Shown here piece after piece: positions 42,814-53,787 of a stretch of DNA of 64,000 bases. The position numbers and the translations under genes were made by a program. Below the pieces are notes generated by a model. The model made no database searches, was not told the origin of the DNA, and was given only the letters and a program-made list of their open reading frames with translations. Source of the DNA: Canna indica (Eukaryota > Streptophyta > Magnoliopsida > Zingiberales > Cannaceae). Position 1 is the stretch's first letter. Every line of letters begins with the position of its first letter. The DNA is taken from NCBI GenBank assembly GCA_034359265.1, contig CP136890.1, forward strand, positions 51,107,001-51,171,000. The letters are read 5' to 3'.

Positions 42814-44953
42814 TGTTATGACCTGAAAAACTAAGGACCTTGTTGTAAATATTTGTCTTGGAGGGGTCTTTTTGCAAAGTGCATAATCCTATTTAATTAG
42901 CCCTAATCTTCCCTGATCCTCGTTTTGTGTTTGCGGCGGCTGAGTTGGAGTCGAGGGATCAGAGGGTCGGTGAAGACTCCGGTGGAGAACCGGAGTTTGG
43001 TGGACCATTATGGTAGGAGTCTTTTACTCTTCTTCCCGTTGTTTTCTATTGTTTTCCGTCGTTTTCCCACTTCTTCGTTCATCGGCGGCAATGGTAACTG
43101 AGAGAAGAGGATGAGAGGAGATGTATAGTTGGAGTAAATTAAAAGGTAGAGCCAGCCGGAGGTGGAGGCGGCGACGGCAAGCCGGTGGCGTCGGGCCACA
43201 CGGCCTCGGCGGTTGCCAACTCGCAATAGTGGTGCTGCCATCGCGGCATGGCGGCAGCAGTAGCCGCCTGCTGCCCGTGTCTTCTCCGGCGATCGACCGA
43301 TCCCAGTGGCGTCGGAGGTCGTGGGAGGGGCCTTCAAGTGGTCGCCGACGGCCTGGAGGGCTGCCCGGCACTGATCCGAGGAGGAGAGGAGTAGGCGGTG
43401 TCGGGTTGGAGACGAGTGGGAGAAATGATATTTTAGATTTTTATAAATGAGTTAATTAAGAAGAGAACTGTATCAAATGAAATAAGGTTTCATTTATAGA
43501 TTATTGGGGTATTTTTGTAGTTGATCGTAGAGTTGTCGGATCGAGTTGAGGTGAATACCAAAATTGTAGGTTTTTGTGTTCTAAACGCGATGGTGGTGTT
43601 GGATTTTTGATCGGAGGTCGTATGGTAGGCCTTTTCTACATTTCAGTGTTATTTGGTGGTTAATAGTTATTATTTCAGTTTGATACATGATTAAATAATG
43701 TAGAATAGTTGTATTTCATGTTAGATGGTGATTTAGAGTGTAGATGGTGGTATTGGGGGTGAGTTGACTCTTGTTGTAGCCGATGAATGTTGAATGGATA
43801 AATTGACAATTTTACCCTTTGCCTCTAATTGCTTGAATTGCTTCTGAATTCCGTTGATCTCCCATTGCATGTTGTTGGCTCATATACATGTTGATATCAT
43901 ATTATGTTGCATGAATTGCATCTGTAGTGATTATGATGATTGGGAAGCATGTGTAGGTGCTAAGGAGTTGCATAATGCTAGATCCAGATTGTTGGTTGGT
44001 CGCATTATTGATGTAGTTGTTGTTATATGCATTATATTTGTTGACATCAAGTTGATAGCATTTTATGCATGTTGCTTTTATAGTTGTGAGAGTTATATTG
44101 GCATGTTGTGCATTATGACCTGTTGTGGGCGCAAGCCCGTACATTGCTGATTTATTGCCCGAGGTGTATGGGCGGTGACACCGGTGATCACAGAATTTTC
44201 ACTCGAGTTGCTTGTACGGCGTCACGCTGTTAGACGTCGACGGGCTTGTGTGCGGCGTCGTGCTGTTAGACGTCAGTGGGCTATCTTTTAGATAGTCGCA
44301 TCTCCAGCTGGAGCGGGCTTGAGGTGCCACTCTCGGGGTGCGAGAGTGCGGGGGAAACCCAATTGTCCACTACGCTCTTGATTGGGTGATTAGTATGCAT
44401 GTACGCATTGTTAGTAGAATATGTATGAGTTGATGTTGTGCTAGTTGACATGAGTATATGATGATAGTTATGAGGTGCATACATGATTATAAATGGATAT
44501 AGTGATTATTAGATGCATAAGTGTTTATCTAAGGATGACATCGCATTTGTTGGTACGAGCATATAATGTTGGTAGTGGTATGCACATAGTTGAATATCAT
44601 GTCATCATGGCATCATGGATGGTCATCTGTACCTCTTGACATATTATGATATCCTACTCAGCTTTCCGCTGATGTTTGTTATTTTTGCTTCATATCTGCA
44701 AGTTCGAGTGGTAGCTGAGAAGGACTGGATAGATAGAGTAGAGGGGGCAGACTTTGACATTGATTTCTGTAGAGATGTATAAAGTTACTTGAATAGCATT
44801 TTATTATTGTAATAGATATTATTCTAATCCAAGTGGTTGAGGTTTATGTTGCAAGTTGTTCATGAAGGATTTGGTTGTGTTAGATTTATCGTCGGTTGCG
44901 CTTCTCCTAGGCGGTGTTCCTTATTTAGGAATGGACCTAGGCGGGGCGTAACA
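42814..44953 (+). mobile_element. Solo LTR, 2.1 kb, long-LTR retrotransposon
   Basis: TGTTATGACCTGAAAAAC at 42814 and GGCGGGGCGTAACA at 44953, with a perfect duplication TGATG (42809-42813 and 44954-44958). No internal domain is present. The start resembles the 4087 LTR (TGTAAGACCCGAAAA), suggesting a related but distinct family. It lies within the last part of CACTA-4 TNP2. Confidence 0.92.
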
Positions 44954-45125
44954 TGATGACACAGAGTTAGTTCAATTGGAAATAGAATACGTTAATGATG
45001 ATGATAATGAAGTTGAGGAAGGACAGAATGATGATGAGGGACACGAAGAAGAATTTCAAGATTTCGATACAGAAGAACATAAAGAAGAGTATTACATGGA
45101 TGATGATAATGACGATGATGAATAA
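44954..45125 (+). pseudogene. CACTA-4 TNP2, acidic C-terminal tail
   Basis: Reads LVQLEIEYVNDDDNEVEEG followed by a Glu/Asp-rich run to TAA at 45123-45125. It corresponds to the acidic end of the CACTA-3 transposase. Confidence 0.85.
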
Positions 45126-46085
45126 TTGTAAATGTGAAGTATTACACTGAGTGGCAGGAGGTCTCCCAGACTGCGTCGAAAAACCGCATGTCCGGGGGGG
45201 GGGGGGGGGGGGGGGGTGGCACGGGCGCACGCCACACTGGTGGCTCCATCTCTTTTGCGGTTCATGAGCGTCGTATGGTATGTATAATTTAATTATTTTT
45301 AATTAAATTATATATTATGTATAATGATATTAGTGTATTTGTTTTCTAATGTAAGACGCGAGTGGCAGAGGACGACACCATCCAACGCCTGTCGATGATG
45401 GAGGTGTTTGAGCGCACCCACCGTCGTCGACGAGGAGCGGGGGACTACGTTGATAGCAGAGCCTCGTATATAATGGTAAGTATTTATATATGTCTATTTG
45501 ATTTATACAATTTTTATTTATAGTTTATATATATTTAAAATATAAACATGTGTACGAAACTTACACGAGGACTGTGATCGAGCGTGGAGGCACACTGGAG
45601 GAGTTCGACGCAGGAGCTTGGGTGGAGGCTGCAAGTGGCTGGGAGCATGGCCGTATTTATGGCTTTGCAGATAGTGGCCATGCACGCGCCGTGCTCGGGC
45701 CACTTGGGGTACCGACCCCTCCAACTGCGGGTGAGCGGCCCTCGACATCTCAAGCGTAGGACCAAAGCCGGATAGCGGCCATGGAGTCGGAGCTCACCCA
45801 ACAGAGACATGCGATGGAGGAGTAGAGACAGGCGATGAAGGAGCAGAAGCAGACGATGGTGGGGTAAAGGCTGGCGATGGAGGAGCAAAGGCTGGAGATG
45901 TAGGAGCGGAGACAGACAAATGACGAGTTGAGATAGACGATCCAGAACATGCAGACACTCCTCACTCAGGTTGCGTCTCACTCTGGCCTTCTACCGATGA
46001 TGTCGTAGTTGTCATCCTCCTCGACCCAATCGACGCTCCCGACCCAGTCGTTGTCGACTCCACCGCCTCCACCGCAGCCGTGAGA
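45126..46085 (+). pseudogene. CACTA-4 Ptta-type accessory gene, broken
   Basis: The first block starts inside exon 3 (WQEVSQTASKNRMSG) directly after the TNP2 end, so exons 1, 2 and part of 3 are deleted. It contains a run of 23 G (45194-45216) and then GGSISFAVHERRM-like residues in a shifted frame. The second block (about 45357-45476) has MMEVFERTHRRRRGAGDY. The last block, about 45547-46085, has ETYTRTVIERGGTLEEFDAG and ADSGHARAVLGPLG, then a Gln/Met-rich helical stretch with stops and a Ser-rich end at TGA. Same architecture as CACTA-3, decayed. Confidence 0.82.
45194..45216 (+). repeat. Homopolymer run of 23 G
   Basis: It lies where CACTA-3 has a short G run after the codons for NRMS. 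Length may be inflated or reduced by sequencing. Confidence 0.85.
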
Positions 46086-46319
46086 TTGTGATTAATTGTA
46101 TTTTGTTTATATTTTGATACTTGGTTGTATATAGATGATATTTTGATAATTGTTTGCCTCCGGTTTGAGGCTGAGATTGATGATATTTATGTAAAACTTG
46201 TATGTTTGGTTTCAAATGCCTGTGTATGATGTTTTCTGATTGTAATATGTGATTGAAAATAGGTTGTAGTTGATATATGTATACAGGAATTTACAAAATT
46301 TTTAGTTTTTTCATTTACA

Positions 46320-46696
46320 TGATACACCTTTAGCCATGGCTTACCCACGGTTCACCGTCACTAAGCTGTGGCTGAAAGCTTATCGTAAATGGCGGATGGC
46401 CTGGGCAGCACCAAATATCACGGTTGCTAATAGTATCACTGACGGGACTGGGTCATGGCTGATGGGTTGGTATCAGTGACAGCGCCCCGAGCCGTCACTG
46501 ATGTTTTTTAATCAGCGACAGCGCACGCGGCTATCGCTGATGATTACGTGTGACGGCTGCGCTCGGCCGTCACAATTTATCTGAGACGCGCGCATCAGTG
46601 ACGGTTGTTTTCCACGGCTAACGCCGTCTGTGATAGTTATCACCGACGGTTCATTCACGTATTGAGCCGTCGGTGATGACGACAATTCTAGTAGTG
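46320..46696 (+). repeat. CACTA-4 3' subterminal repeats
   Basis: Repeated CAGTGACGG, AGCCGTC(A/G) and GTGACGGCT words in both orientations run to the terminal ATTCTAGTAGTG. Confidence 0.8.
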
Positions 46697-46699
46697 TAA

Positions 46700-47936
46700 G
46701 TCTCCTAATCTTCTCTAAGATGCCACATACTGGCTGTGAAAACGACATCAAGTGAACCAGTGAGCTTCTTGATAACACATCAGCTGCAACATTTAATTTT
46801 CCAGCTCTGTATTGAACGTCAAAATCATAACCCAATAGCTTAACGAGGCATTTCTGCTGCTTGGGCATTTGTATCACTTGTTTGGTCATTTCTTTTAGGG
46901 AACATTGATCCATGACGATGATAAACTTCCTGCCAAGCAAGTACTGTCGCCATTTCCTCACTGCTTGAGTTATGACATACATTTCTCACTGATACGTCCA
47001 AGCAGCTTGCATGCGATTGGAGAGCTTCTGGCTGAAATAAGCCACTGCCCGTCTCTCCTGAGTCAGAACAGCCCCAATTCTGACACCAGAGGCATCAGTT
47101 TCCAGGACGAATACCGTAGTGAAGTCGGGTAGAGCTAGCATGGGAGCACTGCTTATAGCAGTCTTCAAGATTTCGAATGCCATTTGAGCTCCTGCATTCC
47201 ATTGAAAGCTCTCTTTTTTAAGCAAATCTGTCAATGGTGCGGCCTTCTGTGCGAAGTTTTTAATGAAGCGTCTATAGTAATCGGTGGGCCCAAGGAAGCC
47301 CCGCAACCCTTTGACGTTCTGAGGTGGTGGCCACCGTTGGATAGCTTGAATTTTACCTACATCCACTTGTAATCCCTCTGCTGAGACCCAATGTCCCAGA
47401 TACTCTATCGCTTAGCGTCCAAAGGTACATTTTGATCGCTTGGCAACAAGCTGGTGGTCGCGCAGCGTCTGCAGGATTTCTTTTAAATGTTTTCGGTGCT
47501 CCTCCATCGATTTGCTATACACCAACAAATCGTCAAAAAATACAAGCAATAATTTACGTAGGAATGGCCTGAATATAATGTTCATGGTTGCCTGGAAGGT
47601 GGACGGAGCATTGGTGAGGCCGAACGACATCACCAAAAACTCGTAATGGCCTTCATGTGTTCCAAAGGCTATTTTTGATACGTCCTCTGCATGCACGCGT
47701 ATCTGATGATACCCTGCCAGAAGATCTAGTTTTGAAAAGATGCTTGCTCCACCCAGTTCATCAAACAACTCGTCGGCAGTAGGAATGGGAAAACGATCCT
47801 TGGTGGTGGCTGCATTCAGCGCCCGGTAATCCACACAGAAATGCCATGTTCCGTCCTTCTTCCTCACCAACAGCACTGGCGACGAGAATGCACTGGTACT
47901 GGGTTGAATGAGTCCCTCCCGTAACATTGTCTGCAC
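46700..47936 (-). pseudogene. Gypsy-1 reverse transcriptase and RNase H
   Basis: RT at 47936-47412: SSPVLLVRKKDGTWHFCVDY, FSKLDLLAGYHQIRV, YEFLVMSFGLTNAPSTFQ and FFDDLLVYS with the catalytic DD. After a stop it continues at 47366-46986 with the Gypsy-type region GFLGPTDYYRRFIKNFA and the RNase H start (VLETDASGVRIGAVLTQ), then a stop at 46986-46988. At 46982-46700 come the end of RNase H (KWRQYLLGRKFIIVMDQCSL) and DVLSRSSLV. It ends at the CACTA-4 insertion. Confidence 0.92.
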
Positions 47937-47939
47937 CTG

Positions 47940-48950
47940 TCGCTCAATTTCCTCTTTTTGAAAATGAGGATATCAATATGGTTTTTCGTTAATGGGAGTT
48001 TGATCAGGCATGAGGAAAATACGATGATCTGTCTCTCGTGCGGGAGGCTATCGATGACGTGGTTCAAAGACATCCTGAAACTGGTTGAGTACTTCTTGTA
48101 ATTCTTCAGGTTGGCCTCCCATTGGACCCTGCAATTCTTCCATCAATTCTAAATGATACATCTCAGCCATGGATTGCGTATCACATATTCGACGTAAATT
48201 GTGACATCCAATCTGCGCCGGTCGTTGACTGTTAAGACTGGACCAGGTATGCTTCTGTTTATTTAAGGTAAACTCAAACAATTGGTTTGCAAAATCCATC
48301 ACCACTGGACCTAACATCGCTATCCATGCCACTCCGAGAACAATATCGGATCCCTTCAGTGGTATGACGTAGAAGTCAATGGTAATTGTAGTGCCTTGTA
48401 TGTCCAAATTTAATTGGCGAACTACTCCTTCATTTTTTACTTTAGCTCCATTGCCTACCAAAACACCAAATGCTAGTGTTGATTCGATTCTTAATCCAAG
48501 ATACTTAGCAATTCTAGTTTGGACAAAATTATGGGTGCTACCCCCATCCAATAGTACATGCACACTTCTCCCTTTGATCATTCCCTGAAACCTCAAAGTC
48601 ATCGGTGAAAAGGACCCTGACATGGCATTGAGCGATACAAGAGTAGGTTTCGATACAATAGTAGAAGCATAGGCCTTGCTCTTTACGCTTTTGTGCCTCT
48701 GCTGAAGTTAAACGCCACGGCGGAGCTCGTTGAGCATTGGAGTTAGACGTGCCCAATGGACGCGTCAACAGTGAAGGTGAACCCGTTACTTTGTTATTAG
48801 GTAATGGTGTATAACTGGGTCCTCTTACTGGCGTAGGTAACAAAGGAGAACTTCGATTTCCTATCCACGCTGTCGGCAATATTCTTGCGGCGTTTATTTT
48901 TTCTTCAAATCTCTTTGCCATCAATACCGCCTCATGCATTGATTCCGGTT
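47940..48950 (-). pseudogene. Gypsy-1 protease and gag C-terminal region
   Basis: The aspartic protease is visible as MIKGRSVHVLLDGGSTHNFV (D-G-G-S where D-S-G-S is usual) followed by GSDIVLGVAW, near 48590-48310. To the right (48538-48939) is the gag tail with a decayed Cys-rich knuckle region (CFYYCIETYSCIAQCHVR). Several stops and frame changes. Confidence 0.8.
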
Positions 48951-49690
48951 GTCAGGTTAACACCTCGGTTTTTATATATGTACGCAATCTGGATACAAAG
49001 TAGCTAATTAAGAATGACTCTAGCAGGTTGGATGGTCGCAAAGCCAATTCTTCGAACCTTCCTTTATATTCTTCCACGCTCGACACCTACAACAGCTTGG
49101 TTAGCTGCCACTCAGGGGGTTCCAAATCTGTTGGCTCAAAACGTCAACGTATCACCTCAACGAGATGTCTCCACCCCGAGAGCTGTTTGCGACACTGCAT
49201 CCAACGGAACCAGCGTTTGGCCAGGACAATCATTCTGAAGGATGCCATTGTTGCTCTATGTTGGTCTTCTGTGGAGTAGAAGTCGAAGAAATCTTCGGCT
49301 GAAGCAATCCACTCTTCCGCATCTGATCCATCAAAGGTCGGAAGTTCCACCTGAGGTGGCTTAGGCGGAAAAGGAAACTCATCGTCTTCATACCCTTCAC
49401 CACGAATCACATTCTTCCCCCAGCTGGATAGCACTAATTGAGATCCACTTGATCCCGATGGCTTTGGTTTTATCCTAGCCATCTGCACCATCTGCGAGTT
49501 GAGTAGTGCGATCTATGATGATACCGTCTATAATAATTTTTGTTGTGCCTCCATGGCCTGTTGTTGGTTCTCCAGATTTGCTTGAATCGTCCCCAACAAC
49601 TGCTCATTTCTTGGACAGCTTTGACGGATTCATTTACGGTGTATGATCTCATCTCCATCGCGTAAAATGTAGCAATCACAGATCACCAAA
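48951..49690 (-). pseudogene. Gypsy-1 gag
   Basis: The retrotransposon gag domain is visible at 49491-49144: VELPTFDGSDAEEWIASAED, FFDFYSTEDQHRATMASF and AKRWFRWMQ. The N-terminus towards 49690 and the part between 48950 and 49144 are broken by stops. The family's gag forms the particle. Confidence 0.85.
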
Positions 49691-49711
49691 AAAGACAATG
49701 AAAGCACCAAA
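49691..49711 (-). promoter_or_regulatory. Gypsy-1 primer-binding site region
   Basis: On the minus strand the LTR is followed by TTTGGTGCTTTCATTG. A TGG starting two bases after the LTR fits a tRNA 3' end; the tRNA was not assigned. Confidence 0.6.
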
Positions 49712-49837
49712 TGATACGATCGACTCACCGCGAATGATCTACGATCGTGCTAGTTAGCTGGTAGCGCAAGATCCAATCCAAAATGGGCCGATGATCATCC
49801 CTTCTGATTGCAGATGGCTTGGAGATCCAGATCTGAG

Positions 49838-49896
<59 letters not shown>

Positions 49897-50174
49897 GAAG
49901 AGAATAGAGGAGGAAGAGAGCTGTGGAGAGGGAGAGATTAAATTTGTTTAAAAGTCCCGATGCTTTATTAAGCATTTTACTTCTCTATTTATACTACTTT
50001 TGGTTCCCTATTACATATACGCTTTACAATTCATAATCGTCCAGGTGGCGAGGCATCCGCCGCTCGCGTTTAATCCTTTCTCTTGATTTCGTCACGTCGC
50101 GTGCGTTAGTTAACGTTCCACTATGAGTTGAAGTGACTACGTCTTCCTCACGCTGAGTCAAACCCTCATCTCCA
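49712..50174 (-). mobile_element. Gypsy-1 5' LTR
   Basis: 463 bp, same ends as 37166-37600. It differs mainly by an expanded (TA)n(GA)n tract at about 49838-49894. Confidence 0.9.
49838..49894. repeat. (TA)n(GA)n microsatellite
   Basis: A TA run followed by a GA run within the Gypsy-1 5' LTR. The 3' LTR has only a short GA run here. Confidence 0.95.
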
Positions 50175-50363
50175 GTCTGCGGTCACTGGACGTGCAAAAT
50201 GAGCTCACTGGCCTCTGCACTCCCCTCGTCATAGAGCCATGCAAAATGAACGTGCCCAAGCCATTGGTTCTTGACCCGTACGCTTACATCCAAGGCAACA
50301 TCGAGCGCATGCCAAGGATCCTCGTCAACCCAGTGGTGGCGCCGATGCAGCATCAGAGGTGGA
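50175..50363. pseudogene. Unrecognised GC-rich gene fragment in Pack-MULE-1
   Basis: Open on both strands: plus KPLVLDPYAYIQGNIERMPR, minus [21 protein letters not shown]-rich third positions look like plant coding sequence, but the family is not recognised and the strand is uncertain. It lies in the unique centre of Pack-MULE-1, just inside the right arm. Confidence 0.4.
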
Positions 50364-50708
50364 CCATAAAGTAGCACCGGTATAATCCAGCTGGTTCCCA
50401 ACAAACGAGCGAGTCATCCTCTTGCAGTCCATCATCCCATTGTCATCGACGTCCACTGTGCTTGTCATCCTATTGCAGTCCTCGGCCGTCCGCCCCTGCT
50501 TGATTCTGAATGAGGCGAGCACCAACCGCAGCTTCTCCACTGTGATGAACCCATCCCCGTTCCCGTTGTGGTCGAACACCTCGATTTCTTCGCACATCTC
50601 TTCCTCCTCCTTGCCGCCTAGGAGCCTGTCCATTATCGCCCGGTACAGCGCCGCAAACTCGTCAACATCGACACACCCGTCCTCGTCGGCGTCTATCTTC
50701 TCAATCAA
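50364..50708 (-). pseudogene. Calmodulin-like gene fragment, right arm
   Basis: Minus strand: [17 protein letters not shown] (EF hand 1), [18 protein letters not shown] (EF hand 2, with one extra NG pair), [17 protein letters not shown] and [17 protein letters not shown] (degenerate EF hand 3), then [12 protein letters not shown] where the left arm has LRR sequence. The frame is open for 127 codons. It is the inverse partner of the left arm at 30481-30687 and 36289-36513. A Ca2+-binding function for the source gene is expected from the EF loops; this copy lacks a proper start and C-terminal lobe. Confidence 0.85.
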
Positions 50709-51098
50709 GATCCGTTGGCGCTGGAGACAACGTCAAATGATGGCTTGCTTAACACAGGGGACTAAGAAGCATGGAGGTGGCGCCAGAGAGTTTCTTGAGA
50801 GAGAGGAGAGGGAGAGGGAGAGGTGAGACCCACTCTTTAATATTAAAAAAAGGTGGGACTCAATTTTAATAACTTAGAGAGATTGCGTAGCAAATGAATT
50901 AATAACATATTAAAAAATTATTTTTTTATACAGGTCAACATGCCACGTCGTCAGCTTAACGGTGTGCCCGACGAAAATTTGACGGTAGGCCACAATTGAA
51001 ACAAATGCCTTAGTACAAATATACAAATGAGACAAATGAAAGTACATTTCACAATTGAGACAAATGTCAAAGTACATGTCATATTTAGATATTTTCTC
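50709..51098 (-). repeat. Pack-MULE-1 right TIR and promoter-like arm
   Basis: Inverse of the left arm: CTCTCAAGAAACTCTC near 50800, the GTGGGAC(C)CACTC tract, ATTAATAACATATT, CCACGTCGTCAGCTTAACGG and the end ATATTTAGATATTTTCTC. Confidence 0.82.
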
Positions 51099-51126
51099 AA
51101 TTAATTATTTTTCAATACTTAAATTA

Positions 51127-51324
51127 TCGCATTTGTAGCCTGCAATCATGTATTACAGGCTTTTTGGGCTACATTTCCATTTGCGGCCCGCAAATAATAC
51201 TAGAAATATTAGTTGCAACTCGTAAATGCTGTAAAATGCTTTTGCAGCCTACCAAACAAATTTGTTATTTAAATATTGCAACTAGAGTTGCAACATTTGC
51301 ACTTGCGGGCAACCAAATGCCCCC
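51127..51324. mobile_element. Small MITE, probably Tourist-like
   Basis: The ends GCATTTGTAGCCTGCAA and TTGCGGGCAACCAAATGCCCC are inverted with mismatches. TTA flanks both sides (51124-51126 and 51325-51327). 198 bp, non-coding. Confidence 0.55.
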
Positions 51325-51327
51325 TTA

Positions 51328-53787
51328 AATAAACGATTGAAAACAAGATCAAAAGGAGCAAGGGGATGAACCAAGCTCATGTTCTCCTTTCTTAGCCTTC
51401 AAAGCCTCCAACTCCTCAACTCGAATGGTGCGATTTGAAGCCAGAGTCAAGACGCAAAGAGCACTCCGAGTACAAGATGAATCGTCAAAGCTTGAGCGTG
51501 GAAATCAACTTTGGAGGGCTTAGAAATCTCTCTTTAAGGCTTGAAGAATAGTAGAAGAGGGTAGGTGAGTGTTTATAATGGGTATTTACAACCCCTTACT
51601 AGAACAGGTCACCCAACGGGCGTTTTTCTGCCTGTTGGGGCTGCCCGGTCGGTGGCTGGCTGATGGCCGGTTGACCGACCGAGTGACTGGCCACCGACCG
51701 AAGCCCTCTATGAGTTTTGGGGCTTCTCAGGTTGATGGTTGGCTGATGGGCCGGTCGATTGCCCATTGGCCGAACTTGCAGTTTGTTGTTTTTCGCTGAC
51801 TTTTCACGCAATGTTTGTTTCCGAGTTTCATCTCCGAGTTTTGACTTGGGATTTATTACGATCAGGTTTGAGATGATATCCTAGGGTCATATTACATTGA
51901 TTTATATTTCAAATCCTAGGATTCTACGCGATCGTTATCGGAGCTATTTTTGACGTTTCTTGGTATTTTTTCGAATAGAGTTCGCACACGTATCATACCA
52001 TCAACCTGAACTCAAAACTCCACAAATGCATTAGTTTCATATTTGTTATTATCAAAATAGAGATCGAGACATAGGGGCAACCCTTGGGCCAACAATCTCC
52101 TCATTTTTAATGATGACAAACAAAACATGAAAATTAAACAATTATAAGTGCTCATTTGTGACCTCATTGATAAATCCAATAGAGAACTAACATATGCTTC
52201 CCATATTAACATGCATATCCAACTTATGACTTCCCCTATCTATATGCATCATAAAACAAATGTGACCAAGTATTTTCTCCCCCTTTTGACATCAATCAAA
52301 AAGGACAAGAAACAAGGTACTATTAATGAGTTTATCATGAAAACTACAAAATCCACAAAAAATAAGTATCATCTACCACAATAGTCCTCCGTACCAATGT
52401 GAGACTATGGAGGGCAAACATCGATAAGTCACAAAGCCCCACTACAAGGCATTACATGAGTGTGATGATACTACACAAAAACCAATTTTTCAAAAAAGGC
52501 ATGCAAATTTTTGAAAACTTAAGCATATGGAAGATGGTAAATTCCTAATTGCATCCTTAAGTTGGTAAAAACTTTCTTCATTTAAGGGTTTTGTAAATAT
52601 ATCCATAAATTGTTTATCAGTAGACACAAATTCTACGGAGATATTACCCTTAGCTACATTGTCTCTAAGAAAGTGGTGCCTTAGGTCAATGTGTTCACTC
52701 CTAGAATGTAATACCGAATTTTAGGTTAAGTTGATTGAACTAGTGTTATCACAATGTATAGGTATGTATGAATAGGGTTTGCTTCATCCAAAGGACTTGT
52801 GCACAACAGCCAGCCGCGGCGATGTATTCCGCTTTGGTAGTTGAAAGTGCAATCGAGTTTTGTTTTTTGGAAGTCAAGAAACAAGACTCATCCATAGGAA
52901 TTGACAGCATCCGCTACTGCTTTTTCTATCTACTTTACATCCGACAAAATCGACATCAGAAAAACCAATTAACTCAAAAGATAAATCACATGAATACCAT
53001 AATCCTAATTCAACCATACCTTTTAGATATCTCAATATGCGTTTAACCGCATTTAAATGTGACATCTTGGGGCACGATTGAAACCTAGTACATGCACATA
53101 CACTAAACATGATATCGGGCCTACTTGTAGTTAAGTAAAGGAGACTACCAATCATACATCGATATCACTTTTCATCTACCTTTACACCGTCTTCATCTTT
53201 ACCAAGCTTGATGGAAGTGCTCATTGGGGTTGAAGCAATCTTGGCTTTGTTCATTCCTAATCTTTTGATGTGCTCCTTGGTGTACTTTGCTTGATTGATG
53301 AAGATGCATTTGTTGGTTTGCTTGATTTGAAGTCCAAGCATGACTGAGAGTTCTCCCATCATGCTCATCTCAAACTCCTCTTGCATGCATTTGGCAAACC
53401 ACTCACAAAACAATTCATTAGTAGCACCAAAAATAATATCATCCACATAAATTTGCACAAGTAAAATATTATTTTTATCATTCTTAATAAAAAGAGACAC
53501 ATCAGCTTTTCGAACGCTAAAACCTTATTCAATCAAAAAGTTGGAAAACCTTTCATACCAAGCCCTAGGGGCTTGTTTTAAGCAATATAAAGCCATTTAA
53601 GTTTGAAAACATGATTTAGAAATTCAAACTTTTCAAAGCCGGGGGGGGGGGGTTGTTCAACATAAACCTCTTCCGTTATAAAACCATTCAAAAATGCACT
53701 TTTGATATCCATTTAAAAGAGTTTAAAACATCTAAAACTAGCATAAGCTAAAAGCTTGTGAATTGCTTCTAATCTAAGTACGAGAGC
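51328..53787 (-). mobile_element. Copia-3 (SIRE-like), 3' part: RT, RNase H, 3' LTR fragment
   Basis: Minus strand. The 3' LTR starts at 52094 (TGTTGGCCCAAGGG) and is truncated near 51328. The polypurine-type tract and ...GTCATCATTAAAAATGAGG precede it, as in SIRE-like elements. RNase H and RT lie to the right. The element is cut at about 53787, where Tat-type Gypsy sequence begins without a terminus. Confidence 0.85.
52520..53787 (-). pseudogene. Copia-3 RT and RNase H
   Basis: In order on the minus strand: MDIKSAFLNGFI (near 53710), EEVYVEQPP, a 13-G/C run at about 53640, WLYCLKQAPRAWYERFSNFL, then 53500-53165 with VQIYVDDIIFGATNEL (YVDD motif), and 53155-52874 with MIGSLLYLTTSRPDIMFSVC. 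RNase H follows: IALSTTKAEYIAAAGCCAQ (near 52830), SEHIDLRHHFLRDNVAKG and STDKQFMDIFTKPLNEESF. Several stops and shifts; no activity expected. Confidence 0.9.

Larger units (their letters stand above)
38902..46696 (+). mobile_element. CACTA-4, decayed CACTA element
   Basis: CACTACTAGAATAT at 38902 and ATTCTAGTAGTG at 46696, with a TAA duplication on both sides (38899-38901 and 46697-46699). The layout equals CACTA-3: subterminal repeats (GCCACGGCT / AGCCGTCGGTGAT type, distinct from CACTA-3), GC-rich leader (about 39425-39730), 26-bp-like minisatellite, foldback, TNP2, Ptta gene. A 2.1 kb solo LTR interrupts the end of TNP2. It is inserted in Gypsy-1. Confidence 0.92.
37166..50174 (-). mobile_element. 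Gypsy-1, minus strand, with CACTA-4 nested
   Basis: LTRs at 37166-37600 (3') and 49712-50174 (5'), with gag, protease, RT, RNase H and integrase in Gypsy order on the minus strand. Flanks are TCGAC and GTCTG, so no 5-bp duplication is visible. CACTA-4 splits the region between RNase H and integrase. Confidence 0.9.
30228..51098. mobile_element. Pack-MULE-1: Mutator-like element with inverted calmodulin-like arms
   Basis: The ends GGGAAAATATCTAAATAT (30228) and ATATTTAGATATTTTCTC (51098) are inverted, and the 9-bp sequence AATTAATTA flanks both (30219-30227 and 51099-51107), a Mutator-type duplication. The inverted arms reach through promoter-like sequence into calmodulin-like coding sequence: left 30228-30687 plus 36289 to about 36513, right about 50364-51098, some 700 bp each. 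Without Copia-2 and Gypsy-1 the element is about 2.3 kb. No transposase is present. It carries calmodulin-like, LRR-receptor and unknown gene fragments. Confidence 0.88.

Noticed and set aside
43008..43450. Overlapping open frames of about 110 codons on both strands in the 42814-44953 LTR
   Set aside because: A GC-rich stretch opens frames on both strands; no recognisable protein and no conservation evidence.
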